This document shows, piece by piece, positions 43,791-52,155 of a stretch of 64,000 nucleotides of DNA. The first letter of the stretch is position 1. Every line of letters begins with the position of its first letter. The notes beneath the pieces are model-generated. The model worked only from the letters and a program-made list of their open reading frames with translations, was not told the DNA's origin and searched no databases. A program made the position numbers and the translations under genes. The stretch is from Geoalkalibacter subterraneus (GTDB lineage: Bacteria > Desulfobacterota > Desulfuromonadia > Desulfuromonadales > Geoalkalibacteraceae), in assembly GCF_000827125.1 (NCBI RefSeq), contig NZ_CP010311.1, positions 2,687,001-2,751,000 on the forward strand, in the 5' to 3' direction.

Positions 43791-45473
43791 ATGAAAACCG
43801 GAGCACAGATCCTGATCGAATGTCTCAAGCAGGAAGGGGTCGACACCATTTTCGGCTACCCGGGGGCGCGCACTCTGCTGCTGCACGACACCCTGATGGA
43901 TGACAGGGAGATCGCCCACATCCTGGTACGCCACGAGCAGGGCGCAGCCCATGCCGCCGACGGCTACGCGCGCACCACCGGCAAGGTGGGCGTCTGCCTG
44001 ACCACCTCGGGCCCCGGCGCCACCAACCTGGTCACCGGCATCGCCACCGCCTACATGGATTCGGTGCCCATGGTCGCCTTGACCTGTCAGGTCACCACCG
44101 CCGATATCGGCAACGACGCCTTCCAGGAGGCGGATATGACCGGCATCACGCGCCCGATCACCAAGCACAACTATGTCGTTACCGATGTCAAGGATCTCGG
44201 CCGCATCATCCGCGAAGCCTTTTATGTCGCCCGCACCCGGCGCCCCGGCCCGGTTCTGGTGGATCTGCCCAGCGACGTGCTGGCGGCGCGCTGGGGCGGC
44301 GAAATCCCGACCGAGATCCGCCGCCGCGGCTACCAGGAGATGCCGATCCTCAACATCAAGCAGCTTAAAAAAGCGGCTGACCTCATCAACAAGGCCAAGC
44401 GGCCGCTGATCTATGCCGGCGGCGGCATTACCCTCTCCAACAGCCATGAAGCGCTGCGCGCCCTGGCGCAAAAAGGCAGCCTGCCGGTCACCAACACGCT
44501 GATGGCCATTGGCGTCATGGACGCCGACTCCCCTCTGTCGGTGGGCATGCTCGGCATGTACGGCGCCTGGTACGCCAATATGGCGGTGCATGAATGCGAC
44601 TGCCTGATTGCCATCGGCGCCCGCTTCGACGACCGGGTTACCGGTCGCATCGAAGGGTTTGCGCCCAACGCCAAGATCATCCAGGTCGACATTGATCCGG
44701 CCAGCATCCGCAAAACCGTGCAGGTGCATCTGCCCATCGTCAGCGATGCCGGCGAAGCCATGGAGCGCCTGGTAGAACTGGTGGAAAGCAAGGACCGCTC
44801 CCCCTGGCTCGACCAGATCGAGGAATGGAAGAAAGAAGCCCCCCTGCCCCGCCCGCACAGTGAGGCTCTTATGCCCCACGAGATCATGGATGCCATCTGC
44901 CGCGTCGCCGGTGAATCACCGGTGGTGGCCTCCGACGTCGGGCTCTCGCAGATGTGGACCGCCAACTTCTTCCGCTTCCATCAGCCGCGCCAGTACCTGA
45001 CCAGCGGCGGCCTAGGCACCATGGGCTACGCCCTGCCGGCGGCGGTGGGCGCGGCGCTGGGGCGCAAAGGGCAGCCGGTGTTCGCCATCAACGGCGACGG
45101 CGCCTTCCAGATGAACATTCAGGAGCTGGCCACCTGCTCATATTACAATCTGCCGGTCAAAACCATCATCCTCAACAACGGCAAACTGGGGATGGTGCGC
45201 CAGTTCCAGCACGTTTTCCTGAAGAAGCGCTATGCCGCCACAGATCTGGGCAGTCATGTGGATTTCTGCACCGTGGCGCGCGGCTTCAAGGTCGAAGCCA
45301 TCAAGGTCAGCCGCAAGGATGAACTCTCCCACGCACTGCAGAAAGCTATGGAGATCGACGGGCCGGTGGTGATCGATATCGACATCGATCCTGACTGCTA
45401 CTGTTTCCCCATGGTACCGCCGGGGAAAAAGTCAGTGGAGGCGCTGTTTGCACCGGAGGATTGGGAAAGTTAG
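43791..45473 (+). CDS. ilvB: Acetolactate synthase, large (catalytic) subunit
   Basis: First common step of valine, leucine and isoleucine synthesis; TPP- and FAD-dependent; 560 aa. The catalytic glutamate is E49 (RHEQGAAHAADGYAR). The TPP motif is GDGAFQ...LNN (435-463). Two oddities appear. The usual YPGGAI is YPGARTLLLHD here. The position of E. coli AHAS II Trp464, which favours 2-ketobutyrate, is phenylalanine (VRQFQ). No ilvN regulatory subunit follows. It is transcribed through the valine attenuator. Confidence 0.93.
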   Translation: MKTGAQILIECLKQEGVDTIFGYPGARTLLLHDTLMDDREIAHILVRHEQGAAHAADGYARTTGKVGVCLTTSGPGATNLVTGIATAYMDSVPMVALTCQVTTADIGNDAFQEADMTGITRPITKHNYVVTDVKDLGRIIREAFYVARTRRPGPVLVDLPSDVLAARWGGEIPTEIRRRGYQEMPILNIKQLKKAADLINKAKRPLIYAGGGITLSNSHEALRALAQKGSLPVTNTLMAIGVMDADSPLSVGMLGMYGAWYANMAVHECDCLIAIGARFDDRVTGRIEGFAPNAKIIQVDIDPASIRKTVQVHLPIVSDAGEAMERLVELVESKDRSPWLDQIEEWKKEAPLPRPHSEALMPHEIMDAICRVAGESPVVASDVGLSQMWTANFFRFHQPRQYLTSGGLGTMGYALPAAVGAALGRKGQPVFAINGDGAFQMNIQELATCSYYNLPVKTIILNNGKLGMVRQFQHVFLKKRYAATDLGSHVDFCTVARGFKVEAIKVSRKDELSHALQKAMEIDGPVVIDIDIDPDCYCFPMVPPGKKSVEALFAPEDWES

Positions 45474-45500
45474 TCGCAAGGGGTGAGGGGTGTGGGATGC

Positions 45501-46259
45501 TCAGTCGACGCGGCCAAGGCGCAGAAAGAGTGGCCAGGTCACCAGGCGCTTCCGGCGGGGGTCGCCCCACAGGCGGACCAGCGCAGGCAGCAGCGGGGCC
45601 AGCGGGTCACTACCCTGGCTTGAGCGGTAGTTTTTCAAGGCCGACCAGGTTTCCAGATAGCCGCGCAACTGGGAAAGATCCCATTCGGCCCGCAACGTCA
45701 GGCGCGGCGCCGACAACTCCGGAAAAGGAAACGGCAGGGTGCGGTAGCCCTGGTCGAGAATGCGGCGTTCGGGCGGCCACCAGGGGCCAAGGATCCCGGC
45801 GTAAAAGTGATGCAGCAGGCGGTCGATGGGCGGATTGACGGACAGCCAGCCGTAGCCTACAACCGCCAGCAACCCTCCCGGAACCAGCACACGCCGGGCT
45901 TCACGGTAAAAGGCCTCGACATCGAACCAGTGCAGAGCCTGTGCGACCACGGCAAGATCAACTTCCGCATCGGCCAGTCCAGATGCTTCCGCCAGCGCGA
46001 CGCGGTAGGTTACCTTGGACTGGCGACGGGCGCGGGCAATCTGCTCGGCGCTGGCGTCGGTAGCCATCACCCGCCCGAAGAATTCAGCTAACCCCAGCGC
46101 CGCCTGGCCGCTGCCGCAGCCGCAGTCCCATGCTATATTTCGCCCGGGTGCCCTTTGCGACAGTTCATACCACAACCGTCTTGGATAATCGGGGCGATAC
46201 TGCCGGTAGCCCTCCGCCAGCGCAGAAAAATGATCGGCAAAGACGTTCACTTCGCCCAT
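45501..46259 (-). CDS. Class I SAM-dependent methyltransferase
   Basis: 252 aa from ATG 46259 (MGEVNVFADHFSALAEGYRQYRPDYP). The SAM-binding motif I is WDCGCGSGQAAL, the acidic loop is MATDASAEQI, and ALHWFDVEAFYREARRVLVPGG marks a type 11 (UbiE/trans-aconitate-like) fold. Substrate unknown. It starts 10 bases after the Imm27-like gene and probably belongs to the ispG transcript. Confidence 0.85.
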   Translation of the reverse strand: MGEVNVFADHFSALAEGYRQYRPDYPRRLWYELSQRAPGRNIAWDCGCGSGQAALGLAEFFGRVMATDASAEQIARARRQSKVTYRVALAEASGLADAEVDLAVVAQALHWFDVEAFYREARRVLVPGGLLAVVGYGWLSVNPPIDRLLHHFYAGILGPWWPPERRILDQGYRTLPFPFPELSAPRLTLRAEWDLSQLRGYLETWSALKNYRSSQGSDPLAPLLPALVRLWGDPRRKRLVTWPLFLRLGRVD

Positions 46260-46269
46260 GATCTCTGCC

Positions 46270-46578
46270 TCAAGGGTTTTCCAGCTGATTGTAGCGCTGC
46301 GCGGCACTCTCGGCGTCAAGCAGGCTCAGGCGTGGAGGGCCGCCATCCTTGAGCGCGGCGTGGTCATGGGCCAGCTCCCACAGGCGCCCGTCCCGAGGAT
46401 CGCGATACAGGGCGTTTTTCCCTTCGCCCCGCGCCACCAGTTCAAGCCGCTCGGCAATGAGCCATTCGATGCGCGCCCAGGCGCCATCCTTCTCCATGCG
46501 GCTGCCCAGATCGATCCAGAATCCCCGCAACTCCCGATCTTCGGGCTTGAGCTCCCATTCTTCAGCATCGACAACCAT
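46270..46578 (-). CDS. Imm27-like small protein
   Basis: 102 aa from ATG 46578, with AAGGAGG 11 bases upstream. The core DGAWARIEWLIAERLELVARG...NALYRDPRDGRLWELAH...GGPPRLSLL recalls the Imm27 family, predicted immunity proteins of polymorphic toxins. No toxin gene is adjacent, so it may be an orphan or have a housekeeping role. The match is from memory of the family pattern. Confidence 0.65.
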   Translation of the reverse strand: MVVDAEEWELKPEDRELRGFWIDLGSRMEKDGAWARIEWLIAERLELVARGEGKNALYRDPRDGRLWELAHDHAALKDGGPPRLSLLDAESAAQRYNQLENP

Positions 46579-46597
46579 AATCTGCACAACCTCCTTC

Positions 46598-47689
46598 TCA
46601 GTGATCTTTATCCTGACTGTGACAGCCGGCGGAACGCTCTGCCAGCAGAGACTGAACCTCCTCCACCAGGGCCTCGACCATCTCGGCCTGCGGCACCTTG
46701 CGCACCACCTCGCCACGGCGGAACAGCAGCCCCTGCCCTTCGCCGCCGGCAATACCGATATCGGCCTCGCGCGCCTCGCCCGGTCCGTTGACGGCACAGC
46801 CCATGACAGCCACCGTCAGCGGTTCGGGCAGGTCGCGCAGGCGCCGCTCCACCTCTTCCGCCACCGCGATCAGATCCACCCGGCAGCGGCCGCAGGTCGG
46901 GCAACTGACGAAAACCGGACCGCGCTCGCGCAAACCAAGGGACTTGAGAATTTCCCAGCCGACCTTGACCTCTTCCACCGGGTCGCCGGTCAGGGAAACC
47001 CGCAGCGTATCGCCGATGCCATCATGCAGCAGAACTCCGAGCCCCACCGCACTTTTGATGGTTCCACCCCAGGTGGTGCCCGCCTCAGTGATACCGATGT
47101 GCAGCGGGTAGTCCACCTGCCGGGCGAGCAGGCGATAGGCGGCAACGGTGCGCCGAATGTCGGAGGCCTTGAGACTGATCTTGACCTGATCGAACCCCAG
47201 TTCCTCAAGGATATGCACGTGTCCGAGAGCGCTTTCCACCATCGCTTCGGGCGTCGCATGGCCATGCTTTTCCAGCAGCGCCTTCTCCAGCGAGCCGCCG
47301 TTGACGCCGATGCGGATCGGTACGCCATGATCGCGGCAGGCGGCAACCACTTCCGCCACCTTCCAGCGGTCCCCGATGTTGCCGGGGTTGATGCGCAAGC
47401 CGTCGACGCCCCCGGCAATCACCTGCAGCGCCAGACGATGGTCGAAATGGATGTCGGCGATCAGAGGGATCGGGCAGTGCGTTCTAATGAATGCCAGGGC
47501 GGAGGCGGCATCGGCGTCAGGTACCGCGCAACGCACGATTTCGCAGCCGGCGGCGACCAGGCGGTCGATCTGAGCGCAGGTGGCGGCGACATCACGGGTA
47601 TCGGTGCTGGTCATGGACTGCACCGTCACCGGCGCGCCGCCCCCGACGGCGACGGATCCGACATGGATCTGGCGGGATTGATGGTTCAT
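46598..47689 (-). CDS. ispG: (E)-4-hydroxy-3-methylbut-2-enyl-diphosphate synthase
   Basis: Penultimate step of the MEP isoprenoid pathway, 363 aa. It has a TIM-barrel N-terminal part (VTVQSMTSTDTRDV, PLIADIHFDHRLAL, GLRINPGNIG) and a C-terminal ferredoxin-like part with the 4Fe-4S ligands CPTCGRC and the later cysteine in VMGCAVNGPGEA. Short, bacterial form. Two small genes follow in the same direction. Confidence 0.97.
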   Translation of the reverse strand: MNHQSRQIHVGSVAVGGGAPVTVQSMTSTDTRDVAATCAQIDRLVAAGCEIVRCAVPDADAASALAFIRTHCPIPLIADIHFDHRLALQVIAGGVDGLRINPGNIGDRWKVAEVVAACRDHGVPIRIGVNGGSLEKALLEKHGHATPEAMVESALGHVHILEELGFDQVKISLKASDIRRTVAAYRLLARQVDYPLHIGITEAGTTWGGTIKSAVGLGVLLHDGIGDTLRVSLTGDPVEEVKVGWEILKSLGLRERGPVFVSCPTCGRCRVDLIAVAEEVERRLRDLPEPLTVAVMGCAVNGPGEAREADIGIAGGEGQGLLFRRGEVVRKVPQAEMVEALVEEVQSLLAERSAGCHSQDKDH

Positions 47690-47834
47690 GGGACCGGTTT
47701 CAACCTTTCATCTGGAATCATTGGAGCACAGCACGCCGCAAAATGAGGCATAGCACCGTGGAAGCTCATTGACAGCGGGAGCGCAAAGTCTTAACTTGCC
47801 ACAACTCATTCTGTTACCGCAAGAAAGGTTTGAC

Positions 47835-49217
47835 ATGACGGCACGGCGTAAAAAAGGTCAGCAGCAACGCAGAGAAGAATTCACCATCGAGCGGCTCGAC
47901 GACGAAGGCATCGGCCTGGTTGAGCAGGGCGGCAAAACCGTGCGGGTGGTCGGCGCTCTGCCGGGCGAGAAGATTCTGGCGGAGATTGAATACGAGGGGC
48001 GCCACACCATCGGGGCCCGCATGGTCAAACGACTGACCAACGCCCGCGAACGCAGCCGTCGGCAGAACTGCTCAAAGGCCGAGCAGTGCCAGGGGTGTCC
48101 GCTGATCTCCATGGATTACGCGGCGCAGCTGCATTTCAAGCACGAAAAAGTGGCACGCGCTCTGGCCACCTATCCTCAATTGACCGAAATCAACGTCAAT
48201 ACCGTCCTGGAGGCGCCCAGGCAGCTGGGCTACCGCAGCAGCGCCAAGCTGGCCATCGGCAAGGAGCGCGGCAAGGTCATGATCGGCCTTTACCGCCGCA
48301 ACACCCATCAGGTGATCGACATCGGCGACTGTCCGCTGCATCACCCGCTGATCAATGAGGTCGTGGCGGTGGTGCGGGAGGAGATCGAGCGGCAGGGGGT
48401 TTTTGTTTACCGCCCCGACAAGGATCACGGGCTGCTGCGCTACCTGGTGGTGCGGGTCAGCCCGCTGCGCAACGAAGCGATGGTGACTTTCGTCACCCGC
48501 GAGCGCTGCGACCGCGAAGTGATCCATCTGGCCAAATGGCTGGTGAAAAAGGTTCCCAACGTAGTATCGGTGCATCAGAACATCAACACCGGCAGCGGCA
48601 ATGTCATCTGGGGCAACCAGACCCTGCGGATGATGGGACATCCCAGCCTGCTGGATCAGGTCGGCGAGCTTAAGCTGCGCATCGGGCCCAATGCCTTCTT
48701 TCAGGTCAACCACGATCAGGCCGAGCGCATCTATCAACTGGCGCGCGAATGGGCCGGGCTGAGCAAGGAGGAGGAAGCGGTCGATCTCTATTGCGGCATC
48801 GGCGGCATCGCGCTGAATCTGGCCCGCGACGCCCGGATGGTGACCGGCGTTGAGGTGGTGCAGGAAGCGGTGCGCAACGCCGCGGACAATGCACGACTCA
48901 ACGACCTTGGCAACTGTCGCTTTTTGGCCGGCGATGCGGCTCAGATTCTCGAAGACCTGGCGCTGACCTCCCGGCCGGCTGTGGTCAGCGTCAACCCGCC
49001 ACGCAAAGGGTGCGAGCCGGAGGTACTGCGCGCCGTCGCCTCACTCGCGCCGCGCACGCTCATCTATGTGAGCTGCAACCCCGAGACGCTGGCCCGCGAC
49101 CTGGCACTTCTGGCCGAACAGGGTTATCGCTGTAACGAGATTCAGCCGGTCGACATGTTTCCGCAGACACCCCATGTTGAATCGGTGGCGCGACTGGAGC
49201 ACAGCCCGAAGAAATAG
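47835..49217 (+). CDS. rlmD: 23S rRNA (uracil-5-)-methyltransferase RumA/RlmD family
   Basis: 460 aa from ATG 47835, with AAGAAAGG just upstream. It has an N-terminal TRAM domain and 4Fe-4S ligands C79, C85, C88 plus the cysteine in GDCPLHH. The SAM domain has VDLYCGIGGIALNLA, and the catalytic cysteine is in YVSCNPETLARDL. Family members act on U1939 or U747 of 23S rRNA, or on tRNA; the exact target cannot be told from sequence. Confidence 0.9.
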   Translation: MTARRKKGQQQRREEFTIERLDDEGIGLVEQGGKTVRVVGALPGEKILAEIEYEGRHTIGARMVKRLTNARERSRRQNCSKAEQCQGCPLISMDYAAQLHFKHEKVARALATYPQLTEINVNTVLEAPRQLGYRSSAKLAIGKERGKVMIGLYRRNTHQVIDIGDCPLHHPLINEVVAVVREEIERQGVFVYRPDKDHGLLRYLVVRVSPLRNEAMVTFVTRERCDREVIHLAKWLVKKVPNVVSVHQNINTGSGNVIWGNQTLRMMGHPSLLDQVGELKLRIGPNAFFQVNHDQAERIYQLAREWAGLSKEEEAVDLYCGIGGIALNLARDARMVTGVEVVQEAVRNAADNARLNDLGNCRFLAGDAAQILEDLALTSRPAVVSVNPPRKGCEPEVLRAVASLAPRTLIYVSCNPETLARDLALLAEQGYRCNEIQPVDMFPQTPHVESVARLEHSPKK

Positions 49218-49265
49218 AGATTTCCAGTCACCGTTCTCCGCAGGACCACTGAACAGTAACGATTT

Positions 49266-49481
49266 CTATTTGCCTTCCAAAGCCTCCAGACGCTCTCGCG
49301 CCAGCCTTGCTTCCGGAGCTTCGGGGTAGCGGGACAGAATCTCGCGATAAAGCTTGGAGGCGTGTTCGGTGTTGCGCTGCATCTCTTCAAACTGAGCTGT
49401 TTCATAGAGTTTGGCGGCCGAATCGCCGCAGGCAGCCAGAAGCAGAAACAAAGCCGCTGCCGCCAGAGTCCGTTTGAACAT
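49266..49481 (-). CDS. Small lipoprotein with TPR-like helix pair
   Basis: 71 aa. A signal peptide (FKRTLAAAALFLLL) ends in the lipobox LAAC, so C18 is lipidated. The mature part looks like one tetratricopeptide unit (KLYETAQFEEMQRNTEHASKLYREILSRYPEAPEAR). Its ATG overlaps the stop of the upstream haem-sensor gene, making it the last gene of that signalling operon. Function unknown. Confidence 0.75.
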   Translation of the reverse strand: MFKRTLAAAALFLLLAACGDSAAKLYETAQFEEMQRNTEHASKLYREILSRYPEAPEARLARERLEALEGK

Positions 49482-50131
49482 TATTTTCGCTCCTCAGATA
49501 CCGATTCAGTCGGATTGCCGTCGCCATCTTCCAGTTCGCGGGTAATGGTGACCGCCCCGCGCAACTCTCCCAGTTCAAAACCGCGAGCCTGATCCTGGGG
49601 GTAGAGGCGATCAAGGTTTTCGGCCACCTCAGGGGCAATATTGGAGCCGTGGCACACCAGGCAGACTTCTCCCGTGGCGATGGCCTTCATGTAGCGAAAC
49701 TGTCGCTTGCCTTCCGGCGACTCACAGATCTGCCAGAATTCCTGTTCCGCCACCGCACCGCCATTCTCGATCCGTTGTGAAAATTTTTCGAGAACGTCGC
49801 GCTCCCAATCATCGGGTTGGTTGTCAGGATTGCGCACTCGCAGCGCCGTGCGGCCGATCCGCCAGCCGCGCGATTCGGAAAGGCTTTGAGTGATGTGGGG
49901 CGCTCGTTCATGACAGAAAGGGATCGCCGCCACAGCCCCGTCTTCATTGATGGTCCTCATCAACTGGCCTTTCAGAGAAACAGCCAGATCAATGGCCGCA
50001 ACACGCGCTGCGGCGATACGTGCATCCTCTTCCGGCAGTGAGCGACAGTTCCAGCTGTAGGAGACTGCCGCAATGGCCAGAGTGAAAACAAAAACTGCAA
50101 CTGTGACCCCAATTGTTTTTTTCAATGTCAT
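49481..50131 (-). CDS. DUF3365/Tll0287-like haem sensor protein
   Basis: 216 aa from ATG 50131, preceded by GGGGGAT; a TTG at 50155 would overlap the kinase gene and is an alternative. One N-terminal membrane anchor (IGVTVAVFVFTLAIAAVSYSW) is followed by a periplasmic domain ending with the c-type haem motif CLVCH (157-161). DUF3365 domains sense redox state or ligands. It follows the histidine kinase in one operon and may feed signals to it. Confidence 0.82.
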   Translation of the reverse strand: MTLKKTIGVTVAVFVFTLAIAAVSYSWNCRSLPEEDARIAAARVAAIDLAVSLKGQLMRTINEDGAVAAIPFCHERAPHITQSLSESRGWRIGRTALRVRNPDNQPDDWERDVLEKFSQRIENGGAVAEQEFWQICESPEGKRQFRYMKAIATGEVCLVCHGSNIAPEVAENLDRLYPQDQARGFELGELRGAVTITRELEDGDGNPTESVSEERK

Positions 50132-50151
50132 CAGATCCCCCATGCCGCTTG

Positions 50152-52155
50152 TCAATGCTGCCTGCGGTCAAAAGGCAGTGAGACTGTAAAGGTTGTGCCT
50201 TGCTCCGGCGCCGTGGAAACCGTGATGGTTCCACCATGGTGCTGCACAATACCGTAAGAAACCGACAGTCCGAGACCGGTGCCCTGTTTTTTGGTGGTGA
50301 AGAAGGGATCAAAGATCCTATCGGCGTGTTCCGGCTTCATTCCCGGCCCGTCGTCGGCGATTGCCACACTGATTGTATCACCTCTTACTGTGGTTGAAAG
50401 ATGCAAGACTCCTTTGCCGGACATCGCCTCGACGGCGTTGAGCAGCAGGTTTACGAAAACCTGTCGCAATTGACCGGCATCACCGGAAAGCTGCGGCGCC
50501 TGCATATCGTAATCGCGCTCGATGGTGACATCTGTCATATCGACCTGGTGTGGCAGCTGTACAAGTATATCGTCGAGCAGATGGTTGATATCCACCGGAT
50601 CGAGGGTGTGGGGCGGCCCGTCCTTAACATTGCGGCGCCGGGCATAGGTCAGGAGGTTGCCGGTGATGCGTGAAATTCGGTCGGTCTGCTTCTTGACCTC
50701 TTCCGCTTCCTCCCGACCGGCGGCCCCCTCGGACAATTCCATCAGCAGCAACTCGGTGTTGCCGCGGATGATCGCGGTGGGGTTGTTGATCTCGTGGGCC
50801 ACCCCTGCGGCCAGTGCGCCGATGGCAGCCAGCTTTTCGTTGCGCGCCAGCTCCTGCTGGGCCCGCAGCAGCTGCTGATTCTTGTCTTCAAGGGCGCGGG
50901 TGCGCTCGGCGACCTTGAGTTCCAGGCTCTGGTTGAGTCGCCGCAGTTCCTCCTCACGCTCATGGAGGGAATGGGTCATCTGATTGAAGGCCGAGGTCAG
51001 GCGATCCAGCTCCTCGCAACCGCCTCCGCGCAGGTCAGCGCGGGACGCCCCGCGGGCAATCCCCTGGGCCATTTCGGCCAGTTCGCGTATCGGCCGCGCC
51101 AGCGTTCGCGCGCCGCGCGCCGCAAGCAGGTACCCCAGGGCCGCACCGGTCAGCATCACTGCCGCCAGCACCAGCGTTGCCCGGGTGCGCAGCGCACGGT
51201 AGGGGGCTTCCAGCAAACCGACGTACAATGCGCCAACCGTTTGCCCTGCCGGGTTCTGCAACGGCTCATAAGCGGTCAGGTACCAGTCGTCGACAACCCG
51301 TGCGCGGTCGATCCAGGTTTTTTGCTCCTCCAGCACGGCCTGGGCCACTTCGCGGGACATGCGGGTTCCGAGGGCGCGGCGCCCGTCGTCGAGACGAACG
51401 GTGGTCGCCACGCGCACATCCTCCAGAAACAGGGTCGCACTGCCCAGCGAACGCCCTTCGAACCGTTCATCCCCGTAGGCCAGATGCTTGATTCGGTCGA
51501 CCAGTTCCAGGTTGTGATTGATCAGAACGCCCCCGTAGAGACTGCCTGTAACCTTGCCGTGGGCATCTTTGACCGGACAGGCCGCAAAGACGAGCATCAC
51601 CCGCCCACCGGTGTCGGCAGAGTGGACCCCGGCACCGGCAGCCGCCTCGATGCGGGCACGCACCGACAGTTCGGGATTTTCCCTCTGCAGATCAGCCTCA
51701 GGCACCAGCAGCGTCGCAACGACACTCTGTCCGGCAAGAGCCGCATCAACATAGGTCCTGAATTCATTTCCGGGAGCTGAAGGTGGGCTTCCGCTTCCGC
51801 GCACCGTAACCCGCCCCTGCTCATCGGTCAGCGTCAGAAAATCAATGGGATCCTGATCGAGAAAGCTCTGCAGACGACCGGCACCGAAACCGGAAGAGAT
51901 GAAAGAGGAGGAGGACCCGGCCAGGCGGGCGGCATCCCACAGGGTGTCGAGCACTTCTTCGCCCTGCCGGTCGTATTCGGCACGGGCGGCTTCCAGGTCG
52001 CGACGAACCTTTTTCTGTGCTTCTCCGATAATCCAGGCATCGATCAGGTAGGAGCCGAGAAAAAACACCACAATCATGGTGGCCAGCAGCGGTAGCAGGG
52101 CGACAAGAGTGATTCTTGACCGGATCGTACGGCCAAGAGCAGCCATTCGGATCAT
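50152..52155 (-). CDS. Membrane sensor histidine kinase with Cache-like domain
   Basis: 667 aa. TM1 is about 16-43, then a periplasmic Cache-like domain of about 280 residues (aspartate- and glycine-rich, GSLYGGVLINHNLELVDRI). TM2 is about 326-346, followed by HAMP (ARTLARPIRELAEMAQ) and a coiled coil. HisKA has phosphoacceptor H454 (GVAHEINNP). HATPase boxes are VNLLLNAVEAM, DDGPGM and GTGLGLSVSYGIV. It overlaps the sigma-54 regulator by four bases (ATGA), so they form a cognate pair. Confidence 0.93.
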   Translation of the reverse strand: MIRMAALGRTIRSRITLVALLPLLATMIVVFFLGSYLIDAWIIGEAQKKVRRDLEAARAEYDRQGEEVLDTLWDAARLAGSSSSFISSGFGAGRLQSFLDQDPIDFLTLTDEQGRVTVRGSGSPPSAPGNEFRTYVDAALAGQSVVATLLVPEADLQRENPELSVRARIEAAAGAGVHSADTGGRVMLVFAACPVKDAHGKVTGSLYGGVLINHNLELVDRIKHLAYGDERFEGRSLGSATLFLEDVRVATTVRLDDGRRALGTRMSREVAQAVLEEQKTWIDRARVVDDWYLTAYEPLQNPAGQTVGALYVGLLEAPYRALRTRATLVLAAVMLTGAALGYLLAARGARTLARPIRELAEMAQGIARGASRADLRGGGCEELDRLTSAFNQMTHSLHEREEELRRLNQSLELKVAERTRALEDKNQQLLRAQQELARNEKLAAIGALAAGVAHEINNPTAIIRGNTELLLMELSEGAAGREEAEEVKKQTDRISRITGNLLTYARRRNVKDGPPHTLDPVDINHLLDDILVQLPHQVDMTDVTIERDYDMQAPQLSGDAGQLRQVFVNLLLNAVEAMSGKGVLHLSTTVRGDTISVAIADDGPGMKPEHADRIFDPFFTTKKQGTGLGLSVSYGIVQHHGGTITVSTAPEQGTTFTVSLPFDRRQH

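Noticed and set aside
43671-44879. Minus-strand open frame of 402 codons opposite ilvB
   Set aside because: Its translation has no family signature, while the plus strand encodes a complete acetolactate synthase.
46579-46797. Longer form of the Imm27-like protein starting at 46797
   Set aside because: The extra residues overlap ispG out of frame and are arginine- and tryptophan-rich shadow sequence; the ATG at 46578 has AAGGAGG upstream.
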